A DNA stretch of 64,000 nt from Paracoccaceae bacterium. GTDB lineage: Bacteria; Pseudomonadota; Alphaproteobacteria; Rhodobacterales; Rhodobacteraceae. Location of the stretch: NCBI GenBank assembly GCA_027486345.1, contig JAIXPH010000064.1:36650-100649 (forward strand), read 5' to 3'. The number at the start of each line of letters is the position of its first letter. Within the stretch, counting starts at the first letter, position 1. This document shows positions 36,009 through 44,049 of the stretch, piece by piece. Under the pieces are notes generated by a model. That model was not told the DNA's origin and searched no databases. It saw nothing but the letters and a program-made list of their open reading frames with translations. Position numbers and translations under genes: made by a program.

Positions 36009-37783
36009 CAAACGACCTGCGGGCGCATGTCGGCAGCGTCGATCCCGGCCACGGCCACGGGCTTTTTCATCGCGTCACGGCGGAAGGGCTCGCCCAGTTC
36101 CTGATTGATCAGCGCCTCGATCAGCGTGGTCTTGCCATGGGTCATCTGGTCGTCGATGGCCTTGGCCAAGGCGTCACGGAGTTCCTCCATCGTGCGCGCT
36201 TGCACGCCTTGCAACCCGCAGGCCTTGGCGATGCCCGCGTAGCTGACATTGTCGTCAAGCTCTGTTCCCACGAAGTTGTCGTCGAACCATAGCGTCGAGT
36301 TGCGCTTTTCCGCGCCCCACTGGTAGTTGCGGAACACCACCATGGTGATGGCGGGCCATTCCGGGCGACCGATGGCGGTCAGTTCGGTGACCGCGATGCC
36401 AAAGGCCCCGTCACCCGCAAAGCCCACCACTGGCACATCCGGGCAGCCGATCTTGGCACCGACGATAGAGGGCAAACCATAGCCGCAGGGGCCGAACAGC
36501 CCGGGGGCGAGGTATTTGCGCCCTTGCTCGAACGTCGGATAGGCGTTGCCGATGGCGCAGTTATTGCCGATGTCGGAGGAGATGATCGCATCCTTTGGCA
36601 GCGCTGACTGGATCGCGCGCCACGCCATGCGCGGGCTCATCCATTCCGGTTTGGCCGCGCGGGCGCGTTCATTCCACGAGGTGCCCGGATCATCCTCTTC
36701 ATGGTCCATCGAGGCCAATTGCTGCGCCCAGCGCGATTTCGTCTGCGCGATCAGCGCCTTGCGATCCGCGCGGGCGGTGTCCCCGGCGGTGGGCGACAAC
36801 TTGGACAGGATGCCTTCGGCCACCTTTTTCGCATCGCCGACAATGCCAACGGCGACCTTCTTGGTCAGACCAATGCGGTCGGGGTTGATATCGACCTGAA
36901 TGATCTTGGCCTCCTTCGGCCAGTAATCCAGCCCGTATCCCGGCAGGGTCGAGAACGGGTTCAGGCGGGTGCCGAGGGCCAAGACCACATCGGCCTGCTG
37001 GATCAACTCCATCCCGGCCTTGGACCCGTTATAGCCCAAGGGACCTGCAAACAGCGGGTGCGATCCGGGGAAGGCGTCGTTGTGCTGGTAGCCCACGCAG
37101 ACCGGCGCATCCAGACGTTCCGCCAGTTTCATCGAGGCCGGGATCGCGCCGCCGATGACCACGCCTGCCCCGTTCAGGATCACCGGGAACTTGGCCGAGG
37201 ACAACAGGGCCGCCGCATCGGCAATCGCGGACTCGCCGCCATTGGGGCGTTCAAAGTCGATGATCGGCGGCAATTCGATATCGACGACTTGGGTGAAGTA
37301 ATCGCGCGGGAAGTTGATCTGGGCGGGCGCGGAGTTGCGGCGGGCCTGGGTGATGACGCGGTTCAGCACTTCGGCCACGCGGGAGGGATCGCGCACCTCT
37401 TCCTGATAGCAGACCATGTCCTTGAACAGGGCCATCTGTTCGACTTCCTGAAAGCCGCCCTGCCCAATGGTCTTGTTCGCCGCCTGCGGAGTGACCAGAA
37501 GCAGCGGCGTGTGGTTCCAATAGGCGGTTTTCACAGCCGTCACGAAGTTGGTGATGCCCGGGCCGTTCTGCGCGATCATCATGCACATCTTGCCGGACGC
37601 GCGGGTATAGCCATCGGCCATCATCCCGCCCGAGCCTTCATGCGCGCAATCCCAGAACTGGATGCCCGCCCGCGGGAAAAGGTCAGAGATCGGCATGAAG
37701 GCCGATCCGATGATGCCAAAAGCGTGCTGGATGCCGTGGCGTTGCAGCACTTTCACAAAGGCTTCTTCGGTGGTCATTTTCAT
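36008..37783 (-). CDS. xsc: Sulfoacetaldehyde acetyltransferase
   Basis: A 591-residue thiamine-diphosphate enzyme that converts sulfoacetaldehyde and phosphate to acetyl phosphate and sulfite. N-terminal MTTEEAFVKVLQRHGIQHAFGIIGSAFMPISDLF, QNGPGITNFVTAV, and the ThDP-binding GDGAFGIAVTELTAIGRPEWPAI ending NYQWGAEKRN are characteristic of Xsc rather than acetolactate synthase. ATG 37783 follows CAGGAGACGACATC. It leads a tightly coupled run xsc-TSUP-ackA-soeA and has three TauR-box-like repeats upstream. No taurine-pyruvate aminotransferase is present, so sulfoacetaldehyde must come from genes elsewhere. Confidence 0.96.
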   Translation of the reverse strand: MKMTTEEAFVKVLQRHGIQHAFGIIGSAFMPISDLFPRAGIQFWDCAHEGSGGMMADGYTRASGKMCMMIAQNGPGITNFVTAVKTAYWNHTPLLLVTPQAANKTIGQGGFQEVEQMALFKDMVCYQEEVRDPSRVAEVLNRVITQARRNSAPAQINFPRDYFTQVVDIELPPIIDFERPNGGESAIADAAALLSSAKFPVILNGAGVVIGGAIPASMKLAERLDAPVCVGYQHNDAFPGSHPLFAGPLGYNGSKAGMELIQQADVVLALGTRLNPFSTLPGYGLDYWPKEAKIIQVDINPDRIGLTKKVAVGIVGDAKKVAEGILSKLSPTAGDTARADRKALIAQTKSRWAQQLASMDHEEDDPGTSWNERARAAKPEWMSPRMAWRAIQSALPKDAIISSDIGNNCAIGNAYPTFEQGRKYLAPGLFGPCGYGLPSIVGAKIGCPDVPVVGFAGDGAFGIAVTELTAIGRPEWPAITMVVFRNYQWGAEKRNSTLWFDDNFVGTELDDNVSYAGIAKACGLQGVQARTMEELRDALAKAIDDQMTHGKTTLIEALINQELGEPFRRDAMKKPVAVAGIDAADMRPQVV

Positions 37784-37833
37784 GATGTCGTCTCCTGAAC
37801 GGTCCTGTGGCGCAGTCTGCGCTTTTGCCCTTC

Positions 37834-37890
37834 ATAAGGCCAGCAGCCCGTCCGGGCTTAGGGCCAGAGGATGGGGGCAGTTAAGGCCAG
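37834..37890 (-). promoter_or_regulatory. Three direct repeats, candidate TauR-binding array upstream of xsc
   Basis: Read on the minus strand: CTGGCCTTAA (37890-37881), CTGGCCCTAA (37867-37858), CTGGCCTTAT (37843-37834), spaced 23 and 24 bp, ending 50 bp before the xsc ATG. As I recall, TauR of Rhodobacter capsulatus binds direct repeats of CTGGACYTAA, which differs at one base. Strong candidate site for the TauR encoded upstream. Confidence 0.7.
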
Positions 37891-37895
37891 CGTGG

Positions 37896-37970
37896 CGCGG
37901 GTTGACCGGACAGAAGCGGGGGGCTTCACACCCCCCGCACCCCCCGTGGGATATTTGAACAACGGGGAAG
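37896..37970 (+). repeat. Dispersed hairpin repeat, copy B
   Basis: A 75-bp near-copy of copy A in the opposite orientation: GCGCGGGTTGACCGGACAG, a GCGGGGGG/CCCCCCGC stem, then GTGGGATATTT and CAACGGGGAAG. It ends two bases before the stop of the enolase-family gene and abuts the TauR-box array. Confidence 0.85.
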
Positions 37971-37972
37971 GG

Positions 37973-39076
37973 TCAGGTGCGTTCCGATTTTTGGTAGGTG
38001 GCGCGGTTCAGCCAATTGGGGTTGATCTCGACGCCCCAACCGGGGGCGTCGGTCACGGTGGCGTGGCCGTCCTCGATGCCATAGGGGTCAGAGGTGAAAA
38101 GGCCCTCTTGCCACGGGTAGTAGTCGGGGCCTTCGATGGAGAACTCGAGGTATTTGCCGGCATTCGGGATCGCCCGCAAAAGATGCATGGTGCAGAGCGT
38201 GACCAGCGACAGGTTCGCGGCATGGGGGGTGACGGGCAGACCGTGGGCGGCGGCCATGCGGCAGACCTGCAAGGTGCGGTGCATGCCGCCCATATACATC
38301 ACATCGGGTTGCGCGATATCCACGGCCTTGCGGTCAAACATCAACTGCCAGCTGGAATACTCGCAATCCTGCTCTCCGCCCGCCACGTCGATGGACAGGG
38401 CCGCGCGCACGGCGGCGGTATGGTCGGGTTCCCAATAGGGGCAGGGTTCCTCGAAATGGCCGATGCCATTGTCTTGCAGCATCTTGCCCACCTCGATCGC
38501 GCGGGCGGCGGAGTAGCAGGAATTGCCATCCACCAGCTTGTCTATGCCATCGCCCAAGGCGCGGGCGACGACGGGCACCACGGCCTCGGTCCGGCCGGGC
38601 CATTCGTCCTTGTCGCGGCCGCATTCGGCCCCCACGCGCCATTTGAAGGCGGTAAACCCGTAATCATCGCGCAGGCGGACAAAGCGCGCGGCCTCATCTT
38701 CCGGGGTGATGTCGCGCTTCATCGAACTGGCATAGGCGCGGATGCGGCCCGGGCTGCCTCCCAGCAGGGCGCAGACCGGCTTATCCTCATAGCGCCCGCG
38801 CAAATCCCACAGCGCGGTATCCAGCCCCGTCATCGCGCGGCGCAGATAGCTGCCGGGGTATTTGTGTTCCCGCTCACCGATCAGGGCCAGCGTATCGGCG
38901 AAATCCAGCGCGTCGGTGCCCAGCGCATGCGGCGCGATCTGGCGGTGGAAGATCTGACAGGTCAGGTCGGCGTTATAGGTCGAGACCTGCCCCCAGCCGT
39001 GATGCCCGGTGTCGGTGGTTACGCGGACGAAGCCCACGAATTCGGTGGTGAAGGTTTCCAGCCGGGTGATCTTCAT
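37973..39076 (-). CDS. Mandelate racemase/muconate lactonizing-family enzyme (enolase superfamily)
   Basis: A 367-residue enolase-superfamily protein. Capping domain at 1-120, then a barrel with catalytic-type residues KWR (K145, R147), metal ligands in DGN (D183), EE (E209/E210) and GGEQ (E235), a D258 and a His in PVTPHAANLSL (H285). This Lys/His layout belongs to the mandelate-racemase subgroup, which removes an alpha proton from a sugar acid or related carboxylate. ATG 39076 has AGGAGCGCGCG before it. It sits between tauR and xsc, on the same strand as both. Substrate unknown; a carboxylate such as an aldonate is the usual type. Confidence 0.8.
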   Translation of the reverse strand: MKITRLETFTTEFVGFVRVTTDTGHHGWGQVSTYNADLTCQIFHRQIAPHALGTDALDFADTLALIGEREHKYPGSYLRRAMTGLDTALWDLRGRYEDKPVCALLGGSPGRIRAYASSMKRDITPEDEAARFVRLRDDYGFTAFKWRVGAECGRDKDEWPGRTEAVVPVVARALGDGIDKLVDGNSCYSAARAIEVGKMLQDNGIGHFEEPCPYWEPDHTAAVRAALSIDVAGGEQDCEYSSWQLMFDRKAVDIAQPDVMYMGGMHRTLQVCRMAAAHGLPVTPHAANLSLVTLCTMHLLRAIPNAGKYLEFSIEGPDYYPWQEGLFTSDPYGIEDGHATVTDAPGWGVEINPNWLNRATYQKSERT

Positions 39077-39166
39077 CGCGCGCTCCTGCCCTTGACGGAT
39101 GTGCGGTGATCTTGGCCGTCTCTCGCCCCGGCGGATTGCCCGAAGCCGCCGCGCCCCGCGTCGTTT

Positions 39167-40639
39167 TCAGCGCGCGGCGATGGCGGCGGCAATCAGGCCG
39201 ATCCCGTCGGGGATCTTGCCGGGTTGGATCGAGGAATAGGCCAGCCGGTAGAAATTGCGCGGCGGGTCGGCGGGGTCAAAGAAAACGCGCCCCGGCTCGA
39301 TCAACACCCCCTTGGGCCGCAGCCGCGCCGCTAGCTCTTCGGTGTCCACCGCATCGGGCGCGCGCATCCAGAAGGAGGACCCGCCAAAGCCGCCCTGCCC
39401 CGCCACCGTCAAGCCATGATCGCGGATCGCCTCTTCCATCACCTGACGGCGCTTGCGATAGGCCGATTTCATCCGGTTGATCAGCGCATCATAATGGCCC
39501 AGCGACAAGAACAGCGCCGCCGTGCGCTGGATATGCCCTGGCGGATGGCGCAGCACGGTGGAGCGCAGGGCGCGGGCCTCCCGGATGAACGGCTCGGGCG
39601 CCACCATGTAGCCCAAGCGCAAGCCCGGAAAGATCGACTTCGAGAAGGAGCCGACATGGATCACCCGCCCCCCCGCATCCAGCGATTTCAAGGAGGGCGA
39701 GACGGGTTTCAGGAACGACATCTCGAATTCATAATCATCCTCGACGATCAGGAAATTGTCCCGCTCCGCCGCCTGAAGCAGCGCCTCGCGCCGTTCGACG
39801 GGCAGGGTGGCGTTGGTCGGGCAATGGTGGCTGGCCGTGGTAAAGACCACATCCACCCCGGCGGGGATATGATCGGGCGGCAAGCCTTCGGCATCCACCG
39901 GCACGGCGGTGATCGCCGCCCCGGTCTGCGCCAGCACGGCGCGGATTCCGGAATAGCCCGGCGTTTCCACCACCGCATGCCCGCCGCGACCGAGCAGAAC
40001 CTGCGCCGCCAGCCACAGCCCATTCTGCGCGCCTAGGGTCAACAATACCTCGGACGGGTGGGCATCAATCCCCCGACGCGGCAGGATGTTGCGCAGGATA
40101 TACTCGATCAACATCGGATCATCGCGCTCATAGTGATCCGCCGTCAGCGAGGCGAATTCCTTGCGCCCCAAGGCCTGCACCGCACAAAGCCGCCAGTTCT
40201 GATGGTCAAAAAGCGAGGGGTCTGCCTGCCCATAAATGAAGGGATAGGGATAGGCCTGCCAATCCTGCGGCCGCTCCAGCCGTGGCAGGTTAGAATAGCG
40301 CCCCCCCGTCACATGGCCCCAATCCACCGTCCCCGCTTTGCGCGGCGCAGGTTTGAACCCCGGCGCGACAGGCACCCCGTCTGACACGAAATACCCTGAC
40401 CGCCCCTTGGCCGTCAGGTAATCCGCCGCCACAAGCTCGGTATAGGACAGCGTCACGGTGATGCGACTGACGCCCAGATGATCGGCCAACCCGCGCGAGG
40501 AGGGCATCTTTTCCCCGGCGCGAAACCGACCCGAGAGGATGCCTTCGGACACCATCTGCCGGATACGCTGCTGCAAGGTGCCCGTGCCATGCCGGGGCAG
40601 GAAAAAGGATTCGACCGGGATCGCCAAGACTGGCCTCAT
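39167..40639 (-). CDS. tauR: MocR-type taurine/sulfonate regulator TauR
   Basis: A 490-residue fusion regulator. N-terminal GntR winged helix (about 18-85, FRAGEKMPSSRGLADHLGVSRITVTLSYTELVAADYL) joined to an aminotransferase-like domain (about 125-485) with PLP-lysine in VGSFSKSIFPGLRLGYM and LIVEDDYEFEM. TauR of Rhodobacter capsulatus, which it resembles in size and context, activates taurine genes including xsc. ATG 40639. It lies 57 bp after the ASCH gene and upstream of the enolase-family gene and xsc. Other MocR regulators (GabR, PdxR) share this layout, so the assignment rests largely on the neighbourhood. Confidence 0.85.
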   Translation of the reverse strand: MRPVLAIPVESFFLPRHGTGTLQQRIRQMVSEGILSGRFRAGEKMPSSRGLADHLGVSRITVTLSYTELVAADYLTAKGRSGYFVSDGVPVAPGFKPAPRKAGTVDWGHVTGGRYSNLPRLERPQDWQAYPYPFIYGQADPSLFDHQNWRLCAVQALGRKEFASLTADHYERDDPMLIEYILRNILPRRGIDAHPSEVLLTLGAQNGLWLAAQVLLGRGGHAVVETPGYSGIRAVLAQTGAAITAVPVDAEGLPPDHIPAGVDVVFTTASHHCPTNATLPVERREALLQAAERDNFLIVEDDYEFEMSFLKPVSPSLKSLDAGGRVIHVGSFSKSIFPGLRLGYMVAPEPFIREARALRSTVLRHPPGHIQRTAALFLSLGHYDALINRMKSAYRKRRQVMEEAIRDHGLTVAGQGGFGGSSFWMRAPDAVDTEELAARLRPKGVLIEPGRVFFDPADPPRNFYRLAYSSIQPGKIPDGIGLIAAAIAAR

Positions 40640-40696
40640 GCGCGCAGGGAACTGGCGCTATGGGCGGGATAATCCGGCGGAAAGTCAAGGGCTTCG

Positions 40697-41155
40697 TCAG
40701 GGATCGGAGAGGCAGGCCAGAAGGGCGGCGGCCTCTGCCACCTCGGCCTGCAGATGCGAGGGCGCGCGGGCAGCAAGGTCCGCGTCGATGACATGGACCA
40801 GACGGAAGGTTTCGCACCACAGCCACATGTCGGGGGCGAAGGTTCCGGCGCGGCGAAAGTGATCCTCATGCGCCCTTTGCCAAAAGGCCAGCGAGCCGTC
40901 GCCTTCGCCCTCGGTCGCCGCAAAGACCGTGTCGATGTCGCAAAAGCGCCGCCGCCCCACCGTCTCGGTCTCGATCACCGCGACGGGGCGACCGCCCGCC
41001 GTCACCACCCAGCGCATCCCCGGCGCGGTGGGGTTCTCGTCCGCCCCGCCCCAGACCGTCGCCCGCTTGCGCCCCGCAATCACCAGCGCGGCCAGACGCT
41101 CTTCCAACTCCGGCCCGGACCCGAAGGCACAGGTCGGCAAATCCTGCCACTCCAT
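40697..41155 (-). CDS. ASCH-domain protein
   Basis: A 152-residue small protein of the ASCH (PUA-like) superfamily: LVIAGRKRATVWGGADENPTAPG matches the ASCH GKKTAT-like core, followed by PVAVIETETVGRRRFCDIDTVFAATEGEGDGSLAFWQRAHEDHF and W-rich C-terminal strands. ASCH proteins are thought to bind RNA or modified nucleosides; some are amidohydrolases acting on N4-acetylcytidine. It starts three bases after the arginase-family stop, so the two are likely co-transcribed, but no functional link is evident. Confidence 0.8.
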   Translation of the reverse strand: MEWQDLPTCAFGSGPELEERLAALVIAGRKRATVWGGADENPTAPGMRWVVTAGGRPVAVIETETVGRRRFCDIDTVFAATEGEGDGSLAFWQRAHEDHFRRAGTFAPDMWLWCETFRLVHVIDADLAARAPSHLQAEVAEAAALLACLSDP

Positions 41156-41158
41156 CCC

Positions 41159-42097
41159 TCACCCTTGCCGCGCCAAAATCCCCATCACCCCGGCCAGCAG
41201 TTGCGCGGCAACCGTCGCGCCCTGCCCGTCGATGTCGCGGTCGGGCATGAATTCCACCATGTCAAACCCCACGATCCGCGCCTTTTCCGCCACCGCCCCC
41301 ACCAGTTCCAGCACATGCCAGTAATCAAGGCCCCCCGTCGTGCGCCCGATCACGGCGGGCATAACCGACGGGTCGAGCGCGTCGAGGTCCAGACAGATCA
41401 CCACCTCAGCACCTTCCGGGATCAGGTCCACCGCCCGCCAGACGCCCGCGCGGGCCACCTCGCCAGCGGGGATGAAGGCGACCCCCCAATCCAGTGCGTC
41501 CCTCAGGTCCCCCGGTCGGGCCGAGCCGATGCCGCGCTGGCCCACCTGCACAATGCCCGTGACATGCGCCATTTCGGAGGCGCGGCGCATGGTCGACGAC
41601 AGGCCCCAGCGCTCGCCCCCCACCTCATCGCGCCAATCGATATGGGCGTCGATTTGCAGGATCACCACCTGCCGCCCCGCATCTCCCAGCGCCTGCAACA
41701 TCGGAATCGGCAGGGAATCATCGCCCCCCAGCAGCAAGGGCACCGCCTCCTGATCCAGAATCGCCCCGATGGCCGCCCGGATCAGATCGCGGTTGCCTTC
41801 GGCATCGCCCATCCGCACCGCCAGATCGCCGCAATCGACGGCGCGCACCCCATCGGGCAGAACCGGACCGCCAAGGTCGAAATTCACATGCCCCAGATTG
41901 GCGGCATAACTCGCCGCCGCCGCCCGGATCGCCTGCGGCCCCCCGGCACAATAAAACCCCACCGAAGGATAGGGCGTGCAGCCATCCGCCCCGATCAGCG
42001 CCAGACGCGCGCCCTTCAGATCAAGATCCGGACAGGCGGGCAGACCCAGAAAGGTCTCCACCTCACGCGCCCCGAACATGCTGCCCAATGTGGCCAT
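41159..42097 (-). CDS. Arginase/agmatinase (ureohydrolase) family protein
   Basis: A 312-residue ureohydrolase-fold protein. The DAHID (about 150-154) and CLDLDALDPSVMP manganese motifs are intact, but the first motif is GGDDS (about 124-128) where arginase and agmatinase have GGDHS, so one Mn ligand is Asp instead of His. It is therefore an agmatinase-, guanidinobutyrase- or formimidoylglutamase-like enzyme of uncertain substrate. ATG 42097 follows GGGGAGGCGG; the open frame extends upstream across the acpP terminator and is not coding there. Cotranscribed with the ASCH gene. Confidence 0.82.
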   Translation of the reverse strand: MATLGSMFGAREVETFLGLPACPDLDLKGARLALIGADGCTPYPSVGFYCAGGPQAIRAAAASYAANLGHVNFDLGGPVLPDGVRAVDCGDLAVRMGDAEGNRDLIRAAIGAILDQEAVPLLLGGDDSLPIPMLQALGDAGRQVVILQIDAHIDWRDEVGGERWGLSSTMRRASEMAHVTGIVQVGQRGIGSARPGDLRDALDWGVAFIPAGEVARAGVWRAVDLIPEGAEVVICLDLDALDPSVMPAVIGRTTGGLDYWHVLELVGAVAEKARIVGFDMVEFMPDRDIDGQGATVAAQLLAGVMGILARQG

Positions 42098-42160
42098 AAC
42101 CGCCTCCCCACCCTCACACGCAGTCAGAATGACGCAAGACTGGCCAAGCACATAGGCCAA

Positions 42161-42190
42161 AAGCAAAAGGGCACCCGATGGGTGCCCTTT
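42161..42190 (-). terminator. Rho-independent terminator of acpP
   Basis: AAAGGGCACCC, a 3-base loop and GGGTGCCCTTT form a perfect 11-bp stem (42166-42190); on the minus strand it is followed by TTGCTTTT. It lies 26 bases after the acpP stop. Confidence 0.85.
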
Positions 42191-42215
42191 CAAACTCCGG
42201 CCTGTCCGCAGTGGA

Positions 42216-42449
42216 TCAGGCGGCTTCCGAGATGAACTTGACCGCGTCGCCGAAGGTCTGGATGGTCTCGGCGGCGTCATCCGGGATTTCGATCCCGAAT
42301 TCTTCTTCGAACGCCATCACCAGTTCCACGGTGTCGAGGCTGTCCGCGCCCAGATCGTCGATGAACGAGGCATTCTCGGTCACCTTGTCTTCTTCGACGC
42401 CCAGATGCTCGACCACGATCTTCTTCACGCGTGCGGCGATGTCGCTCAT
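42216..42449 (-). CDS. acpP: Acyl carrier protein
   Basis: A 77-residue acidic carrier protein for fatty-acid synthesis in the cytoplasm. The 4'-phosphopantetheine site is Ser37 in [23 protein letters not shown]. Length and sequence are standard. It follows fabG on the same strand after a 179-bp gap with its own promoter and ends at a strong terminator, the usual fabG-acpP order. Confidence 0.98.
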   Translation of the reverse strand: MSDIAARVKKIVVEHLGVEEDKVTENASFIDDLGADSLDTVELVMAFEEEFGIEIPDDAAETIQTFGDAVKFISEAA

Positions 42450-42547
42450 GTCCTTGTCCTCTTCTCGGTTGCGGGGGGAACCCCGGTCTTCGTCCCTGCC
42501 CCGCTTGTCACGGGACGACCGGGATGGCTCCCGATCCGTTCGCCGCG

Positions 42548-42576
42548 CCTATACCAAGGGCGCGGCCACATGGCAA
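42548..42576 (-). promoter_or_regulatory. Candidate acpP promoter
   Basis: On the minus strand TTGCCA (42576-42571), 17 bp, TATAGG (42553-42548), placing transcription start near 42541, about 90 bases upstream of the acpP ATG. Confidence 0.5.
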
Positions 42577-42628
42577 ACGCTTTCGTTTGGCCTGACGATG
42601 GGCCGGGTCCACCCCCGCCCCTGCGCAC

Positions 42629-43366
42629 TCAGACCATGTCCATGCCGCCATTCACATGCAGCGTCGCGCCCGTGATGTAGGACGCCTCGACCGAGGCCAG
42701 GAACAGCACCGCCGCGGCGATCTCTGCCGGTTCGCCCATACGGCCCGCAGGAACCCCGTCGAGGATCACCTTCTTCTGCGCCTCGTTCAGCTTGTCGGTC
42801 ATGGCGGTCGCGATGAACCCGGGGGCAAGGCAGTTGACCGTGATGCCCCGGCTGGCCACCTCTTCGGCGATGGATTTCGACATGGCGACCATCCCGGCCT
42901 TGGAGGCGGCATAGTTCGCCTGCCCCGCGTTCCCGGTGGTGCCCACGACCGAGGAGATGTTGATGATCCGCCCCCAGCGCGCCTTCATCATGCCGCGCAC
43001 CGCCGCCCGGCACAGCCGGAAGGTCGAGGTCAGGTTCACGTCGATGACCGAGGTCCAGTCCTCATCCGACATCCGCATCGCCAGCCCGTCGCGGGTGATG
43101 CCCGCGTTGTTGACAAGGATATCGACCGATCCCATCGCCTCGATCCCGCGCTTGATCAGCCCTTCGACCTCTTCGGCACTGGACAGGTTGCAAGGCAGCA
43201 CATGCGCCCGCCCGCCCAGTTCCGCCGCCAGCGCCTCCAGCGGCTCCAGCCGCGTGCCGGACAGCGCGACCGTCGCCCCCGCCGCATGCAGGACACGGGC
43301 GATCTCGGCCCCGATCCCGCCCGAAGCCCCGGTCACAAGCGCATTTTTTCCAGTCAAATCGAACAC
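42629..43366 (-). CDS. fabG: 3-oxoacyl-[acyl-carrier-protein] reductase
   Basis: A 245-residue SDR reducing 3-oxoacyl-ACP with NADPH in fatty-acid elongation. Cofactor motif TGASGGIG, NNAGITRDGLAMRM, catalytic Ser, Tyr and Lys in NISSVVGTTGNAGQANYAASKAG, and the C-terminal GATLHVNGGMDM. I chose GTG 43366, which gives the standard FabG N-terminus MFDLTGKNALVTG and is preceded by GCGGGGAGGGTCTGCC; the frame upstream reads through that ribosome-binding site. Next to acpP. Confidence 0.96.
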   Translation of the reverse strand: MFDLTGKNALVTGASGGIGAEIARVLHAAGATVALSGTRLEPLEALAAELGGRAHVLPCNLSSAEEVEGLIKRGIEAMGSVDILVNNAGITRDGLAMRMSDEDWTSVIDVNLTSTFRLCRAAVRGMMKARWGRIINISSVVGTTGNAGQANYAASKAGMVAMSKSIAEEVASRGITVNCLAPGFIATAMTDKLNEAQKKVILDGVPAGRMGEPAEIAAAVLFLASVEASYITGATLHVNGGMDMV

Positions 43367-43453
43367 GGCAGACCCTCCCCGCAGAAAACCCACGGCTTCC
43401 TAACAGGAAGGCGCGCCCTGCGCCACCCTCGCGCCCAAAGGCTGCACGCCCCA

Positions 43454-43520
43454 CTTCCCCGTTGCCCAAATATCCGCAGGGGGAGTCGCCGCCTGCGGCG
43501 ACGGGGGCGGCACGCCCCCC
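43454..43520 (-). repeat. Dispersed hairpin repeat, copy C
   Basis: Minus-strand reading: GGGGGCGTGCCGCCCCC stem, a GTCGCC/GGCGAC stem, CCCCCTGCGGATATTTG and CAACGGGGAAG. Only the last 30 bases and the hairpin architecture match copies A and B. Confidence 0.75.
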
Positions 43521-43524
43521 GTGG

Positions 43525-43586
43525 CTCTGTCCCGCGCGGCGGCGCGGGGCAGAGCGCATCGCGTGCCTGTGGCCTTGGCCACAGGC
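43525..43586. other. Two further hairpins between fabG and SRPBCC gene
   Basis: CTCTGTCCCGCGC pairs with GCGCGGGGCAGAG (43525-43554, one G-U), and GCCTGTGGCC-TT-GGCCACAGGC is perfect (43565-43586), ending four bases beyond the SRPBCC stop. No T-tract; with copy C they fill the whole gap. Confidence 0.65.
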
Positions 43587-43590
43587 GCAA

Positions 43591-44049
43591 TCAGGTTCGC
43601 AAGACAACCGCTTCCAGCTTGCCCAGCGTCTGCTGGCCCAATTCCACCGCGCCGAAATTGCGGGCGTTCGTCGCCTCTTCGGCCGAGACCATGACCATGG
43701 ACAAGGTCACTTTGGTGGCCCCGCCCTGATCTTCAAAGGTCGCTGTGGCGTCGGCGTGTTTGGGCCCGTCCTCCCCCCAAAGCAGCGTGTATTCGATGCG
43801 CGCCAAGGGCTCCACCGCGCCATAGCGGTGGTGGTTGGGATAGACCGTGCCATCGGGGCCGATCATGTCGAACACCCATTCCCCGCCCGCGCGCAGGTCG
43901 ATGCGCTTGGTGCGGCAGGAAAATCCAGCAGGCCCCCACCATTTCGGCAGGCTGTCGGCGTTCATCCACGCCCCCCAGACCGCGGCCACAGGTGCGGCGA
44001 TCACGCGTTCGATGGTCAAGGTGCGGGCGGTGATCTCCTCCGCGCTCAT
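43591..44049 (-). CDS. SRPBCC/AHSA1-family protein
   Basis: A 152-residue Bet v1-like hydrophobic-pocket protein: ERVIAAPVAAVWGAWMNADSLPKWWGPAGF and GGEWVFDMIGPDGTVYPNHHRY are typical of the AHSA1/CalC group. Third gene of an ArsR-SRPBCC-SRPBCC operon, its ATG overlapping the preceding stop (ATGA). Ligand unknown. Confidence 0.88.
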   Translation of the reverse strand: MSAEEITARTLTIERVIAAPVAAVWGAWMNADSLPKWWGPAGFSCRTKRIDLRAGGEWVFDMIGPDGTVYPNHHRYGAVEPLARIEYTLLWGEDGPKHADATATFEDQGGATKVTLSMVMVSAEEATNARNFGAVELGQQTLGKLEAVVLRT

